Source: Hirudo medicinalis
Lineage: Eukaryota > Annelida > Clitellata > Hirudinida > Hirudinidae
Length of the DNA stretch: 35,000 nt
Assembly: GCA_011800805.1 (NCBI GenBank)
Contig: MPNW01000268.1
Location: forward strand, 1-35,000
Direction: 5' to 3'
In this document: positions 1 through 15,500 of the stretch, piece by piece
How the letters are laid out: each line of letters begins with the position of its first letter
How positions within the stretch are numbered: position 1 is the first letter of the stretch
Notes under the pieces: generated by a model
What the model was told of the DNA's origin: nothing
The model's input: only the letters and a program-made list of their open reading frames with translations
Database searches by the model: none
Program-made: the position numbers and the translations under genes

Positions 1-258
1 AGTCGAAACTATTTACAATGCACCGGAGTTGAACAACGAAAGAGAAATATCGTCATCACGAAGCAAGAAACTGCGCAAAAAACTCCGCTGTGCATTTCAG
101 CTTCTTGCTCTGACTCTCTTTCATGACTAACCATAATACATTGTTTTGAGGAAAACACTTTCATTAGTGTGAATGTTCGCAGTATCAGTTTGATGGTATG
201 TTGTACGATCACATTAATAAAGCATAAGATGGTTGATGAATGACTATTACAAGAGCAG

Positions 259-434
259 CTTCAGTACTTTTACTTTTTACTTTTAAAGTAACTTTGAAAT
301 GCTGATATTTTTTACTTTTACTTGAGTACATTTTTAAGTTAAAAATCGATCTGCTTTTAAAAAAATTTTTAAATACTTTTACTTTTACTTAAGTAAATTT
401 TTGAGATATTTCTTGTACTTTTACTTAAGTACTG
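259..434. mobile_element. hAT-like MITE (non-autonomous DNA transposon)
   Basis: The left end CTTCAGTACTT (259-269) is the exact reverse complement of AAGTACTGAAG (427-437). The interior is built from repeated ACTTTTACTT / AAGTA words. The 8-base word AAGAGCAG occurs at 251-258 and again at 435-442, immediately outside the ends. That is the size expected for a hAT target-site duplication, although the left copy is separated by 3 bases (CTT) if the element is taken to begin with CAGTACTT. There is no transposase ORF. The ends resemble hAT-family termini that I remember from other animals. I could not run a repeat search. Confidence 0.5.
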
Positions 435-1185
435 AAGAGCAGTACTTTTTGCAACAATGTCACTATCAATATTCAAGCTATCATATTTACTGTCTGCTTA
501 AACACTTAAATATCTGCTAATTTCTTGTTTCCATCTCGTACACATTCTCATATTGTTTTTTCATATTTCATTTGTTATAAAAAATATTACCAAATTATTC
601 TTGTATATAGAGATGAGAATTACTTTGGGTTTTTGCCCTCGGACCTCTTTTTTTTTTACTTTTTACATTTTACATTTAGTTTGTGCTCTAGTTTTGTTTG
701 CTTATTTGTGATGATCATAAAATAAAATAATAATACTATAACACTAACTTCAACATTATTCTCTCTGTAGCATATTTTATGACATTTTTGTTTTATTACT
801 AGTTCAATTACATTGTAAATCAAAATACATTTACATTTGTTTACACCGTGTAGAATAAGATAAAATATGACTTCGATATATATGAGTGCCGCCCTTATAG
901 TGACATTTCCCAGTACAGATTTATCCCAGATCGCCGCTGCATCTAGGCGTGGATTGATATTTAATTAACCGTCGTTACCTTGACTAAGTTCTGAAAAATC
1001 TAGAAAATCTTGAAAACCGCCGGTTTGCCTGGCTTCGGTCAAATAATTTTTTCGATTTTAAATTTGATTTATCACCCTCTTGAATTGTAGAAACATATTT
1101 TGTTCATATTTGTGTGCTACATTGCTTACTTTATTAAATAAATTTTAATGTTAATAAATTATTTAATTGTTAAATTGAGGTTATT

Positions 1186-1611
1186 ACTTTAAATTTGCGC
1201 CCAACCAAACTCTAAAGTTGTGTCGCTCGTCGGTCTTGCTCAAGTTGTTTACCAAGATGGCGAATGATTCGGTGTGTGGTGACAAATCCAAATCCGCCAC
1301 AATAAATTTCACCTAGAATTACTAGTTGATTTGTCCGACTACCAAGTCTCTCCCCACAATTCTGTTTATGAAATTTGTTGGTTGCAGCTTATCGATCAAC
1401 CCGCTTATTGATGTTGCGTTTATGGTTTTGACACATTTTCATGGTCCGCATTCTTTGCTTGTAATCGCGGTGTAATTTAGTTCTTGTCAACATTTTAGTC
1501 GTCAGAAATTGCCCTTCCCGGTTGACCTTTTTGACTCCTCCATTTAGCCACCGTCTCATTTCGTATGCACCTTATTTGATGAAATGCAATAGTGATTAAC
1601 CAGTTTCTAAA
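1186..1611 (+). promoter_or_regulatory. Probable KAT5 promoter / 5' UTR region
   Basis: This is the region just upstream of the KAT5 start codon. It is less AT-rich than the sequence before it. It carries the word AAGATGGCG at 1254-1262, which matches the core of the YY1 site often found at TATA-less housekeeping promoters. No TATA box at a sensible distance was seen. The transcription start is not determined, so this is placed by position and motif only. Confidence 0.3.
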
Positions 1612-5660
<4,049 letters not shown>

Positions 5661-6347
5661 AGACCAGATGAGGATGGCTTTGATTTGCCATCTGCAGTGG
5701 AGCTTAAGGGGGCTTTATTAAAGGCTGCTTCATGAAATATAAACTGTAGCATTGTCATTGTGGCATCAGCTATTTGTTTTCACTCTATTATTGATCTATG
5801 TTTCTGGTGAACTCATTTCTATTCATTAATCAGTAAAAATGTGGACATTTCTAAATCTGGTTATTCTGAAACAACTCAATGGTTTTCATTATATGAATTC
5901 ACATGGGCCATTAATGGATAATGACAAACTTTTGGGAATGTAGTTTGATTAAAAGAATTTCTTATAATAAATAGTGGAGTGGCAGAGCGGTGAGTAACTT
6001 TGAGAATGTGTGGAACATCATGGAATTTCATCAGGCAAAAAAAGACATTCCTCAGGTTTTAGAGCAACGTGGGCAACCAAAAGAATAAATATGTTATTCA
6101 ATGTTTCTGATTATTGCTTTTTTGCGGTGGATGCATTGCAGACTCCACAAAGGATCACGCAAGCTCAATCAAAAATTACTTTTCAGCTTATTCCAGCACA
6201 AAGCTACTTTTCAATTCAATTTAAAAACTTGTAACTTTCACTTCAAATTTGACACGCTGAGACACAGCACATTTTATGCAGAGAACTTTAAGTAACTTCT
6301 TATTTACATCAATCATTGCACAGACAATTATAAAAGTTCTTCAATTT
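5661..6347. other. Convergent intergenic region, KAT5 and POLR1A 3' ends
   Basis: This stretch lies between the KAT5 stop codon and the POLR1A stop codon, so it must hold both 3' UTRs. No coding sequence is supported. Two overlapping plus-strand ORFs at 6010-6295 are AT-rich and lack any recognisable domain. Confidence 0.6.
5966..5971 (+). terminator. AATAAA polyadenylation signal, probable KAT5
   Basis: A canonical AATAAA lies about 306 bases after the KAT5 TGA. No closer canonical copy was noticed, so this is the best candidate for the KAT5 3' end. Confidence 0.4.
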
Positions 6348-9300
6348 CTAATTGAGTGGAGCCCTGAGCTCAAATGATCCTGTGCCTGTGCTTATGAGTT
6401 TCCCAATGGCTATGCTGGAACTTGGGCATTCTAGACTGTCATAAGATGCTGCAAAATATCAATCAACTTACAGTCTGTGCAAAATTAGTTCATAAATAAT
6501 TTACTGGTAAACAGAACTAAATCAACATATTCCAATGCATTCCACATCACACTTGGAACAAGTTGAACCTGAAATATTGCCAAATTTCAAAGTGTCTGAA
6601 AAAAGTTTATCACCAACCTGTGAGAGCAGCATTTTTCATGAAGTTCATGGCTGTTTCGAAGGATGCCTTCTGAATAACAGATGTACTCGAGCTTATTCCA
6701 TACCTGTTGAAGGGCATGACTATTCCTTGGAAGGACATGTAGTCTGCTATCAGGTAGAGATGACGGAAGTCGATGTCAATATTGTAAGCCTTAAACACCT
6801 GCCTGATTTCCTGCACATCAATGCAAAATTGAAAATTGGTTACAAATTGAAAGTGGATCATTTCATAATAGGACTAGAATATAAGCATCAATTTCAGGTC
6901 TGCACATAATTAAAGTTCTTACATATCACTTTAAATATAGTCACCTCTACAGCCAAAATAATGCCAACATCAAAAGAAAATTGAATGTAAAAGTGATATA
7001 TTGCAAATCATCAAATTACGAACCTCTGACGCTAGGCAAATGGCACTTTACAAATTAACTATTATTAAATGACCCATTCCTAGTCATTGGTTAATGATTC
7101 TAACCTCGATAATAATCTTTTTAGCCACATTTATAGAAAATGTTTCGGCAACAAGATGAACATCGTTGCAATACATTTCATCCAAGCTCAGTAGTTCTTC
7201 ATATTTAAGCAATTCCTGCCCGTGAACAAACACGTCATATACAAACAATGATTGACTTCATATGATGACAACTGCCATAATATAACTAACCAATATTTTT
7301 TTGCCTTCAATCACAATTTTCTTTCTCCTCATTTCTGGACCGAGACCACTTTCAATCCGAAGCCTCTCTGCACTTTCGAACATGTACATAGGTGAATCAT
7401 CCTTGTCTATCGTCTTCATGATGCAGTTTGTCAGACCAGGAACTTGACTGATGAAGGCTTTTTCAATTTCTCTTTTCAACAAATCATGTGTCACCCTTTT
7501 GCCAGAAACCTGCAAAAAAGGCATCAGAGTTCAAAATCAGTGTTGTGAATTATTTTGGCATGTCCAACATTTTATTACAAGCACTTAAACAAAAGCAGCC
7601 AAATCAGAAGTATGTGATGTGAATACCTATTTTATCGAAAAAGATCTGCATCACAAGTTCTAATAATAAAATATTGATTTCTGGGTGTGAATCACTAAAA
7701 ACACTTACTGAGAATTCTAAAATGCACCACAAATTGTCGACAGTGTCGTATTCGTAGCTCTTGATGCAGTTTATTCTGCTCATAAGATCCTGAGAATAAA
7801 AACACCTTTAAACAACCAACAAATTTAAATACATCTAAATCTTAAAAAACAACATACATACAAATATGCAATTGCAGCATGATTATTTTATTGCTAGTTG
7901 TTACCTTTACTCTTGCATCATCAATTTCAAGTTTAGCTCGTTTGGCTGCTTGAGATGTCTGCTCCTCATTGACGAAAACAATTTTCCCATCTTTGGTCTT
8001 TATCTTTCTCCTCCTTGTATCTTTATTATTATTATCATCATCATCACTGTCATCATCATCTTGGTCACCTTCTCCGTTGGCTGCTGCAAGTATTAAGAAT
8101 GATAATTTGTGGACATGTTCTTCAAAATGAATCTTGATGATAAAAGTTCTCACCATCAGTAACTTTATCCTTATTCTGTTCACCTTCATCATTAGAATCA
8201 CTTGCTTCATCCTCCTCCTCATCTTCAAATTTTGCTTCCTGTTCAAAGTCACTGTCGTCACTGAACTCATCATCATCATCTTTTTTCAAAGTCTTTCTCT
8301 CAGCAGCCTCGTCATCGTCTCCATCTTCGCCACCTCTTCTTGCTGCGGGTACAAATTCCTTCTCGTGCTTCAATCGAATCACATTTCTGCTCGCGAAAAT
8401 CAGTTCAAGAATCGCTTAATGTGGGCAAAACAATTAGTAATAATAATTGGGTCTCAGTTAATAATGACTTTCAAATGTTAGTAAAGTGCAGCCTACTCTG
8501 CTTTGTCAGAATTCTTCAAAGTCTTCTTGACTTGGTCAATGAACCTCCTGAAGAAGTGATTCTCAAGGTAAAGGAGAACCTCCTGAGGCGTGATGCTATA
8601 CTCATCCCCATAAACTGATTGGTCACACAGACTAATTCTCGCCTTGTACTTCAGAAAACTCATGCCATCTCGCCTCACTAATAATTCTTTGATGTGAACA
8701 TCTCCTAGGACCTAGCAAAATAAATCTCATCCATTGGAATAAATCTAAAACTATTAGTTAGCAACAATGTCAGACAGCTAATTTCTTTTGAAGTGTTGCT
8801 AACACTAAAAAACAGTAGTAATTCTTATACCATATATTTATGAAAGGTTTATGCAAAACAAATCTTATTTTACAAAGATATGCAAAAGGTAATTCGGTCA
8901 CCTCAGTGAGTGGAACTTTCCTAAATTTTCCGACAAGTTTTGCCACCTTTGCCTCCAGGGCAGGATCGATCCTCTTGAGGGGAACTGTGATCTGAGGGGT
9001 TTTGATTTTCTTACTGGCAGTCATCAAGATTTCTCGAAGCCTGGGAACTCCGAGAGTGACGTTCATGGCATTTTGACCAGCAAAATGGAAGGTGTTCAAT
9101 GTCATCTGAGTTGTCTGTTCTCCTATGGACTGTAATGACATTTAATTCATTGACATTCACCACTTTGTCTTTTCACTCAACTGAATCCAGTAATCATTAA
9201 GAACATAATCTAGACATATTCAGTAATTAAACACCATCCACAATCTCTCAGCACCACTATGAATAAAACTCAATGTCCACGTTTCATTCATCAACCACTT

Positions 9301-12300
9301 ACAGTTGCAGCCAGCACTCCTACTGGTTCACCAGGCTGATGAGTGCCCTCTGGTAGAGAATATTCAAGAAGTCTCTTGCCTCTTCCTCCGTTAATTTCTT
9401 TCTTCCATATTTTATCAAATGGCTCTTAAAAAAGACAAATTACAATGTCAGAAACAAATTAAGTTCACATTAATCTGGTTTGTTAACCTTTTTAAAATCT
9501 CCTTTTAGATATGATTCGACTTCCTCTTTGAAGTTGTCACTAGTACAACCCAAGTTCATGGCAGGATTAACTGCTGATATGACTGGGCTCGGACGTGGGT
9601 CAAGTTTCTTTTCCAATCTGACAAAACATTCATTTGCATTTCAGACTTGACATCAACTTAAATCTTGAAGTATTCAAATGACGTACCTTGCTTTCTTCTT
9701 TTCTGAGAGATTGTCAAACATTTCCGATAGTTCCTTTGAGCAGAGAGATTTCTTTTTCCACATCGGAAGATCCAAATGCTCAATCTTGCTCCAGGCCTCA
9801 TCTCTGTATTTCTCTACGAAAATGTCGTAGAGAGCTTTCTGGTTTCCACCTCCATTCCTCTCTTTCCATTCATCCAACTAAATGATTTCAAATAATTTGT
9901 TCAATTCCTATTACAATGATAACATTAACCTGATTAACATTAGTAAGAATCATATTGAACAACGATTATTCCTTTTCACAACATATTAATTGAAAATGCA
10001 ACACACAAACCTCTCTAAAGAGCACTTCAGCATTTGTTTTGTTGATTTTCATTCTGATTTCATCGATTTGACTCTGGTTGATGATGGCTTCACGATTCAC
10101 GAGGAGGTGGGTGAAGTGTTTTTTGCTCAGAAGTGAAGTCTTCATCATGTCGAGTCCATCGCATCCATACCTTGTCTGATCAACATTTACAGATGATAGG
10201 CTTAACTTTATTTTTATCAAAATTTTGAGAACTAGGATGCTTCAAAAATTATTTTTAAAGTTATTGCTAAATGGTCATAACACCACATAAATATCAACTT
10301 AAATTTCATGTCAGTGGATACTTAATTCTCTTTGCAAAGCTTGTACCTGGATAATACTTCCGTCATGATCCCTGATGCTTCCATCATATCCAACTTTGAC
10401 TCCTTCCAGCAATTTGACAAGACATCTCTGCAGGTAACCACTCCTACTCGTCTTTACAGCAGTATCAATGAGACCCTGGAGTGAGCCAATGTAACAAATT
10501 AAAATTACAACTATTACATTTTTCAGCTCTTATTGCAAGTAATTGTTGTAAAATGATTTTAATTCAGCCTCCCATCCACATGCACTAAACTCACATCTCG
10601 ACCAGCCATGCAATGGAAGAAGAACTCAGGCTGTTTGAGTCCACTGCAGAAGCTCCCAAAAATAAAACCACCAGCTCTTGGTGAAAGGTCAAAGGGCTTG
10701 AAGAGGGCAAATGTCTTCCCTGAGGCCATTGCAGCAGGTCTGCTACCCTCCAGATCCACTTGACCCAGCAGACAGGAGATTTGAAGACAATTAACCTGTG
10801 GTTAATGGTTGCTCATGATGATGATATTATCTGATCCATAAATTGCACCATAAATTGTTTTGGTGCGAATAATGTGCATTAAGTTAATAAAACAATTAAA
10901 TTCTATTAAATTCAATAACAACAAATTGAATAATTTTAATGGACATCAAAAGAATGGAAAAATTAAGAAGCCATCACCCACAGAGCTACCCTTGGCACCG
11001 GAAATAACAGATGCAAGGAGACCATTGTGAGGAAATGTCCGAAGAAGTTGATGAGGCCAGCAGGACCTACAAACATCGCTCATTAGCATCATCCAATTAG
11101 AACACATTGGAAAGAAACAATCGGACACTTACTTTTTGATCTCTTCCTGGTAATCATTCATGATTGCTTGAAAAGAGGCATCCAAAATTCTGACATCTGT
11201 TTTGTCATTGCTGAAGATGGCCTTTCGATACAAGGCTTTCAGTCCATCCTCATCTTCAGCTTCATGCTCCAATGCTTTTGCCATAACTCCATTTCCAAGT
11301 TTTTGGATTTTCTTGATGCACTTCTTCCTCTTCTTAGCTCCCTAAATGATCGCAATAAAACAACAATTGTTAGCAACAGTAGCAGCTAAACCAGCAATGA
11401 CAACTTCGAAAGCATTTATTTGACAAATTACATGATGTCTTTACCTCATTTGTGAATTCAACATCATCCATGCCCATTGAGAATGCAGTTTGAAACTGCA
11501 AGAAGTTTGTGAAGAGTTTTGCAAAGCAGGACATGAGATTGCTGACCATTCTACCTCCATACAGCTTAAATTGAAATATTTAATTAAAATTTGTAAACAA
11601 CAATTTTAAATAATTCATCCATAATTCTTGAAAATCAAAAGCCAACCTCGTAACAGTAATGCAACAATCCATTTGCAGAGGCACCAATTTGGCTTTTATC
11701 GAGGAGGCCCGAATATAGAATACCATTGTAAATAAACACTTTGGTTTTGCTTGCAGCTTCTGCCAAATGAGCAAATCTTGTTTGTTGCATCTTCTGGTTG
11801 CTCCTCCAATCCTTAAATGATTCAATGATATTTCTCATAATCAGTTCAATCTTTGGTGAAATAATATTAATCTCATTACACAAAATATTGTTGGTTATAA
11901 ACATTTGAAGTAAGATTTATTAAAATCACATTTGTTACAAAAATGTAAGAAAATAACAATCATTACCATGTCACTGATCTTCGTGCTGCCCTCCATGGTT
12001 ATGGGAGACTTGTCCGACGGGATAAGGTTAAGGAGGATGGTGCTGACAACCTGATGATGATGATGCACATTATTGTTATTATTATTATTATCATTACTGA
12101 ACACAACAAATTAAAACATTTCCTGTGATGGAAATCATATTAATAGAAATAAAAACTAAGAACATTTTCTACGATTTAAAGAACCAAATTGAACCAACCT
12201 CTTTCCCTGACCAGAGCTCATAAGGCCTAATCATTGAGGGTGGTAAAAGTTTGATGCCCTCCTCCTGTGGGCAGAGAGCTGCATAAACAATTTCCAGGTA

Positions 12301-15125
12301 CTTGTCTCTGGTGAAGAAGACCCCCTTCATGGTCATCATCATGCCACCAATGATGTGGTCCTGAATCAATCCACCGATCGGCTTTCCATCCTTCGGAACG
12401 AGGAATTGCTCGGTGGCGGAAGCTGGAGATGTTTCATTTTGGATGATTATTTGGAATTAAACGACACTTAGTATTGATTCTGTGATGGCAACAAATTAAT
12501 TTAGGAGCTATGTGTTAATTTATAATAAAGGCATTAATTTAGGTGACAAAGCAACCTATGTGGAGAGCTTCCGATCGAGATACAAGATCTTGTGGAAGAT
12601 GGGCGTTCATCTCATCACCATCAAAATCTGCATTGAAGGCTTTGCAAGCTGAATAATTTATTTTTAAAGTCCTTGAACCTCCCATTACTTTTGCCTGTGA
12701 AAATAAATATTAATATTTTTTAACATACACCAAAATAATCAAGCTGAGCTAAAATCAATGCTCAGAAACCCAGACCTTGAATGCTTGAATACTTGGTTTG
12801 TGAAGAGTTGGCTGTCTGTTGAGGAGCATCATGTCTCCATCTTTCATGTGCCTCTTCACCTGCACAAACATTTCTTGTGAGAAGCATTGCAACACCTAAT
12901 AATTTCACGTGGATGAACTACCAACCATTTTGAACTTGTTGACTATGTTGCCAAATGTTGACGGTGTGAGCAGACGATTTGCAAGGGCCTCTCTTTGCTT
13001 GTCATCCTTTGCAAACAATGAAATCATCGAACCATTCTCAAGGGTAATAGAAGTTGCACTGGAAAATAATAGTGATTAAATAACACATTTAAGCAACCTG
13101 TAAAAATAATAATTTTAGTTATTTGTAAGAAATGTTATTGACAAAAAACACAAACCCAGGGTAATTCATGGCCCCGTTGATGACAGCCTTCCTCATGTCT
13201 TCTATGTTTCTCGGTGTGACGGGTTCTGTGATAAACAGCTTCCTTGCTATGTCCAAAGGAACTCCAACCTTGTCACAGGGAATGTTTGGATCAGGGGAAA
13301 TGACTGACCTGGCTGCATAATTTACTCGCTTCCCCATCATATTCCATCTCATGAGACCTTCTTTTCTTTCCAGAAGCTAAACATTTGTGCAGAATAATAA
13401 GTAACTCATGCTTATTAATAAGTAAGATTCATAATTTTACAATTATTAATATCTATTATCATAATTAACAGCAATGAGTCAAAACCTGCTTTGCTCCCTC
13501 AGGTGCATCTTTGAGCATCTTGCACATGCTTTTGTCGACCTGAACATTAACTTGCATTTGCAAGCTGATCCAGGCATCAAATTTCTGGGCTTTTGATGCA
13601 TTCTGCAGTCAATTATAAACTTTATTTGTGATGATAAAGTTCATTTGTGATATTTAATTGATTCTATTTAACAACATAACAACTCTGAAGCAACTTTAAA
13701 TTCCTCAATACTCACTGCATCTGGTTTGAAAAGTTTTTTGAGTTCGTTAGATGCCTTAATAATGTTCGAGTAGTGAGTCGACATGGAATGTTCTAGCACC
13801 ATGCCTGCCATATGATTGGGCTGAAATGAGTTTAAAATTGAACTCATCAGCCTTTTGATGTCCAATGAAAGGAGGTTAAGAGTTTGCAACTTACAGGTCG
13901 TGATCTGGGTGGCATAACAAGAATGTAATCTGTGAAGAAAAGGTCAGTAGGATACTCTTCATTATCTTTTCTTCTGTTAGCTTCAAACCCGAACGTGAGG
14001 ATAGTTGTTGTAGGACCAGAGAAGATGTGCTCCACAAATTCCTGAAGATGGCACGGGCCTCCACGGCTGACAGGATCGGTCGCTCGGACTCATTGTCTCC
14101 TTTATCAGACTTTGACTTGTGCATATATATTATGCCTTGCTGACGATCAACTGTAACCTTTTTAATATCTTGCATGCATTTTGAACACGAATTCTTGGAC
14201 AAATGCAAGAAATCCTTGCGGAATTCTTGTAGAATGCCTTCAATATTTTTGCTGTAGGCTGTTGTTGCATCAATTGGTGCAGTTTCAGCAGCTGTAAAAA
14301 TTTTTATTTAAAAAATTATTTATCTAATCTCAACTCTCAAATATTATAATTAAATATTAATGTAAGCACTACCATTTTGAATGCATTTATCAAGCTGCTC
14401 TGTGAAATCCTGTAGTTTCTTATTCTGCAATTCTGCACCATATTCTTGATCAAAAATCTCATGGATTTCTGACATTTTGTCACAAAGGTCAAGCAATGAC
14501 AATTGAATTGCCTCCATCTGCTTCACAAACAAAACACATTCACTCTCCCTTTTTGCAAATCTAGTGCATTTCAGGCATATGGTCTTTAGTATCTGAAATA
14601 TATAGATAGATCAGAGTTTATTAGAGTGTGTTCCAGACCATCTTATTTCATAAATGCCATAACCATGTTTTTTATTATAGCATGCACTAGCTGAAATAAT
14701 TACAAATGCCTAAGAGAAAGCCAAAGGCAAACCTTCAAAACAAAATCAAAAGTGTAAGGACTATACACAGGCAGTGGAAGTTTAATGCCCCCAAAGTGAC
14801 CAGGGCATGTATTCATTTTAAATCCTGGTGGGCATGCAAAAGGTAATCCACATGTTTCACAATCACCACTTTTGTAGCACCCTGGAAATAATTACAGCTT
14901 GATTAAGGAAATTAAGGAAAACATTAGGTAGGAAAATATAAATTAGAAATATTTCAAACCTAATGCTGGATCGTAAACACCCCCTCTTGTTGGGTTTTGT
15001 AGGTTATCGAATGAAACAGGGTTTGTGAGTTCTTTAATCGCCAAGTCTTTTTTCGCCTTGTTGGTCATTATGAAAAGTCTCATCGCAGTTATGCGAGTTT
15101 CAGCTAGTTTTTCCTGAACAATCAT
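6348..15125 (-). CDS. POLR1A: RNA polymerase I largest subunit RPA1/RPA190
   Basis: 31 exons, in order: 15125-14960, 14881-14733, 14592-14373, 14291-13895, 13820-13716, 13602-13486, 13376-13156, 13058-12926, 12859-12776, 12694-12556, 12422-12199, 12050-11967, 11811-11647, 11564-11445, 11341-11133, 11066-10982, 10795-10595, 10475-10347, 10175-10011, 9877-9687, 9617-9488, 9422-9303, 9129-8902, 8711-8497, 8386-8154, 8083-7905, 7789-7709, 7509-7291, 7215-7105, 6810-6618, 6448-6348. The product is the catalytic subunit that transcribes rRNA in the nucleolus. Seen: N-terminal zinc residues (CETC, then CPGHFGG), [26 protein letters not shown], the Mg-binding [12 protein letters not shown] (exon 10), [10 protein letters not shown] before the bridge helix, trigger-loop [18 protein letters not shown], a long acidic Pol I insert (exons 25-26), and the C-terminal [12 protein letters not shown]. 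About 1,704 codons, close to human (1,720). Every exon phase fits except exon 4, which needs a frame change near 14040. Confidence 0.95.
7905..8386 (-). other. Acidic Asp/Glu-rich insert of POLR1A (exons 25-26)
   Basis: These two exons encode almost nothing but acidic stretches (runs of [19 protein letters not shown]) with interspersed lysines. Vertebrate POLR1A has an acidic low-complexity insertion at the same place in its C-terminal half, so this is an expected feature and not an error. The DNA is a degenerate GAT/GAA trinucleotide repeat. Length variation between individuals would not be surprising. Confidence 0.8.
14030..14060 (-). other. Apparent frameshift in POLR1A exon 4
   Basis: Upstream of here the homologous frame reads ...[15 protein letters not shown]. 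Downstream, the homologous frame is a different one, reading [10 protein letters not shown] and then [15 protein letters not shown]. The word GAATTTGTGG (minus strand; 14041-14032) is read as part of R-N-L-W in the first frame and E-F-V-E in the second. Relative to human POLR1A about 4-7 residues are missing between the two blocks. Exon 4 (397 bases) is the only exon whose length does not fit its flanking phases. A small deletion between two copies of this 10-base word would explain both facts. Confidence 0.7.
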
Positions 15126-15500
15126 GTCTAGGCAGTATGTTTAACACTGCAAGGATATTCAATTTAATACCGTCTGTGAGTCTTAAAATCGAGCGATAAT
15201 GTAGAATTCACGCTCACACAAACATACATTGACAACGCTTGTATAGGAAAAACATGGACTATTTGGTTAAAAGTATTTAAATGTTTTAATACTATTTAAA
15301 AATAAAAATGATTACTTTGCATTTTGGTTAATTTGAAAATTTGTCTGCCTAAGTACAATTATACTGATGTAGTACATTAATTGATAACCTATGTTTTTAT
15401 TTATACGACTTCATTGACTCGAAACGTGTTTTTAAAAAATACTTAGGTGATTGAAACGCATCACGACAATTTGCTCCTAAACATTTAATCGTCTGCAAGT
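15126..15500. promoter_or_regulatory. Shared head-to-head promoter region
   Basis: Only 375 bases separate the POLR1A start codon (minus) from the start codon of the single-exon coiled-coil ORF (plus). Both promoters and both 5' UTRs must fit here, so a bidirectional promoter is likely. I saw no TATA box at a convincing place. The sequence is AT-rich in the middle (15270-15420). Confidence 0.4.

Larger units (their letters stand above)
1..1611. other. Non-coding 5' flank of KAT5
   Basis: No convincing coding exon was found on either strand. The stretch is AT-rich with runs of A and T. It contains a MITE-like element (about 259-434, listed separately) and, in its last 400 bases, more mixed sequence that probably includes the KAT5 promoter. 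A 19-codon ATG ORF starts at 1256 inside a YY1-like word. The ORF on the minus strand near 9-212 has no recognisable domain and is probably chance. Confidence 0.5.

Noticed and set aside
6535..6909. Plus-strand 124-codon ORF
   Set aside because: It is antisense to POLR1A exon 30, whose protein homology is unambiguous. It is a shadow frame.
8134..8481. Plus-strand hydrophobic ORF that looks like membrane segments
   Set aside because: It is the complement of the Asp/Glu-rich POLR1A exon. Antisense of acidic codons reads as Ile/Val/Phe.
14040..14075. A 23-base intron (GT...AG) in POLR1A exon 4
   Set aside because: It would restore frame but is far shorter than any other intron here and would delete residues that align with other POLR1A proteins. 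A small deletion explains the data better.
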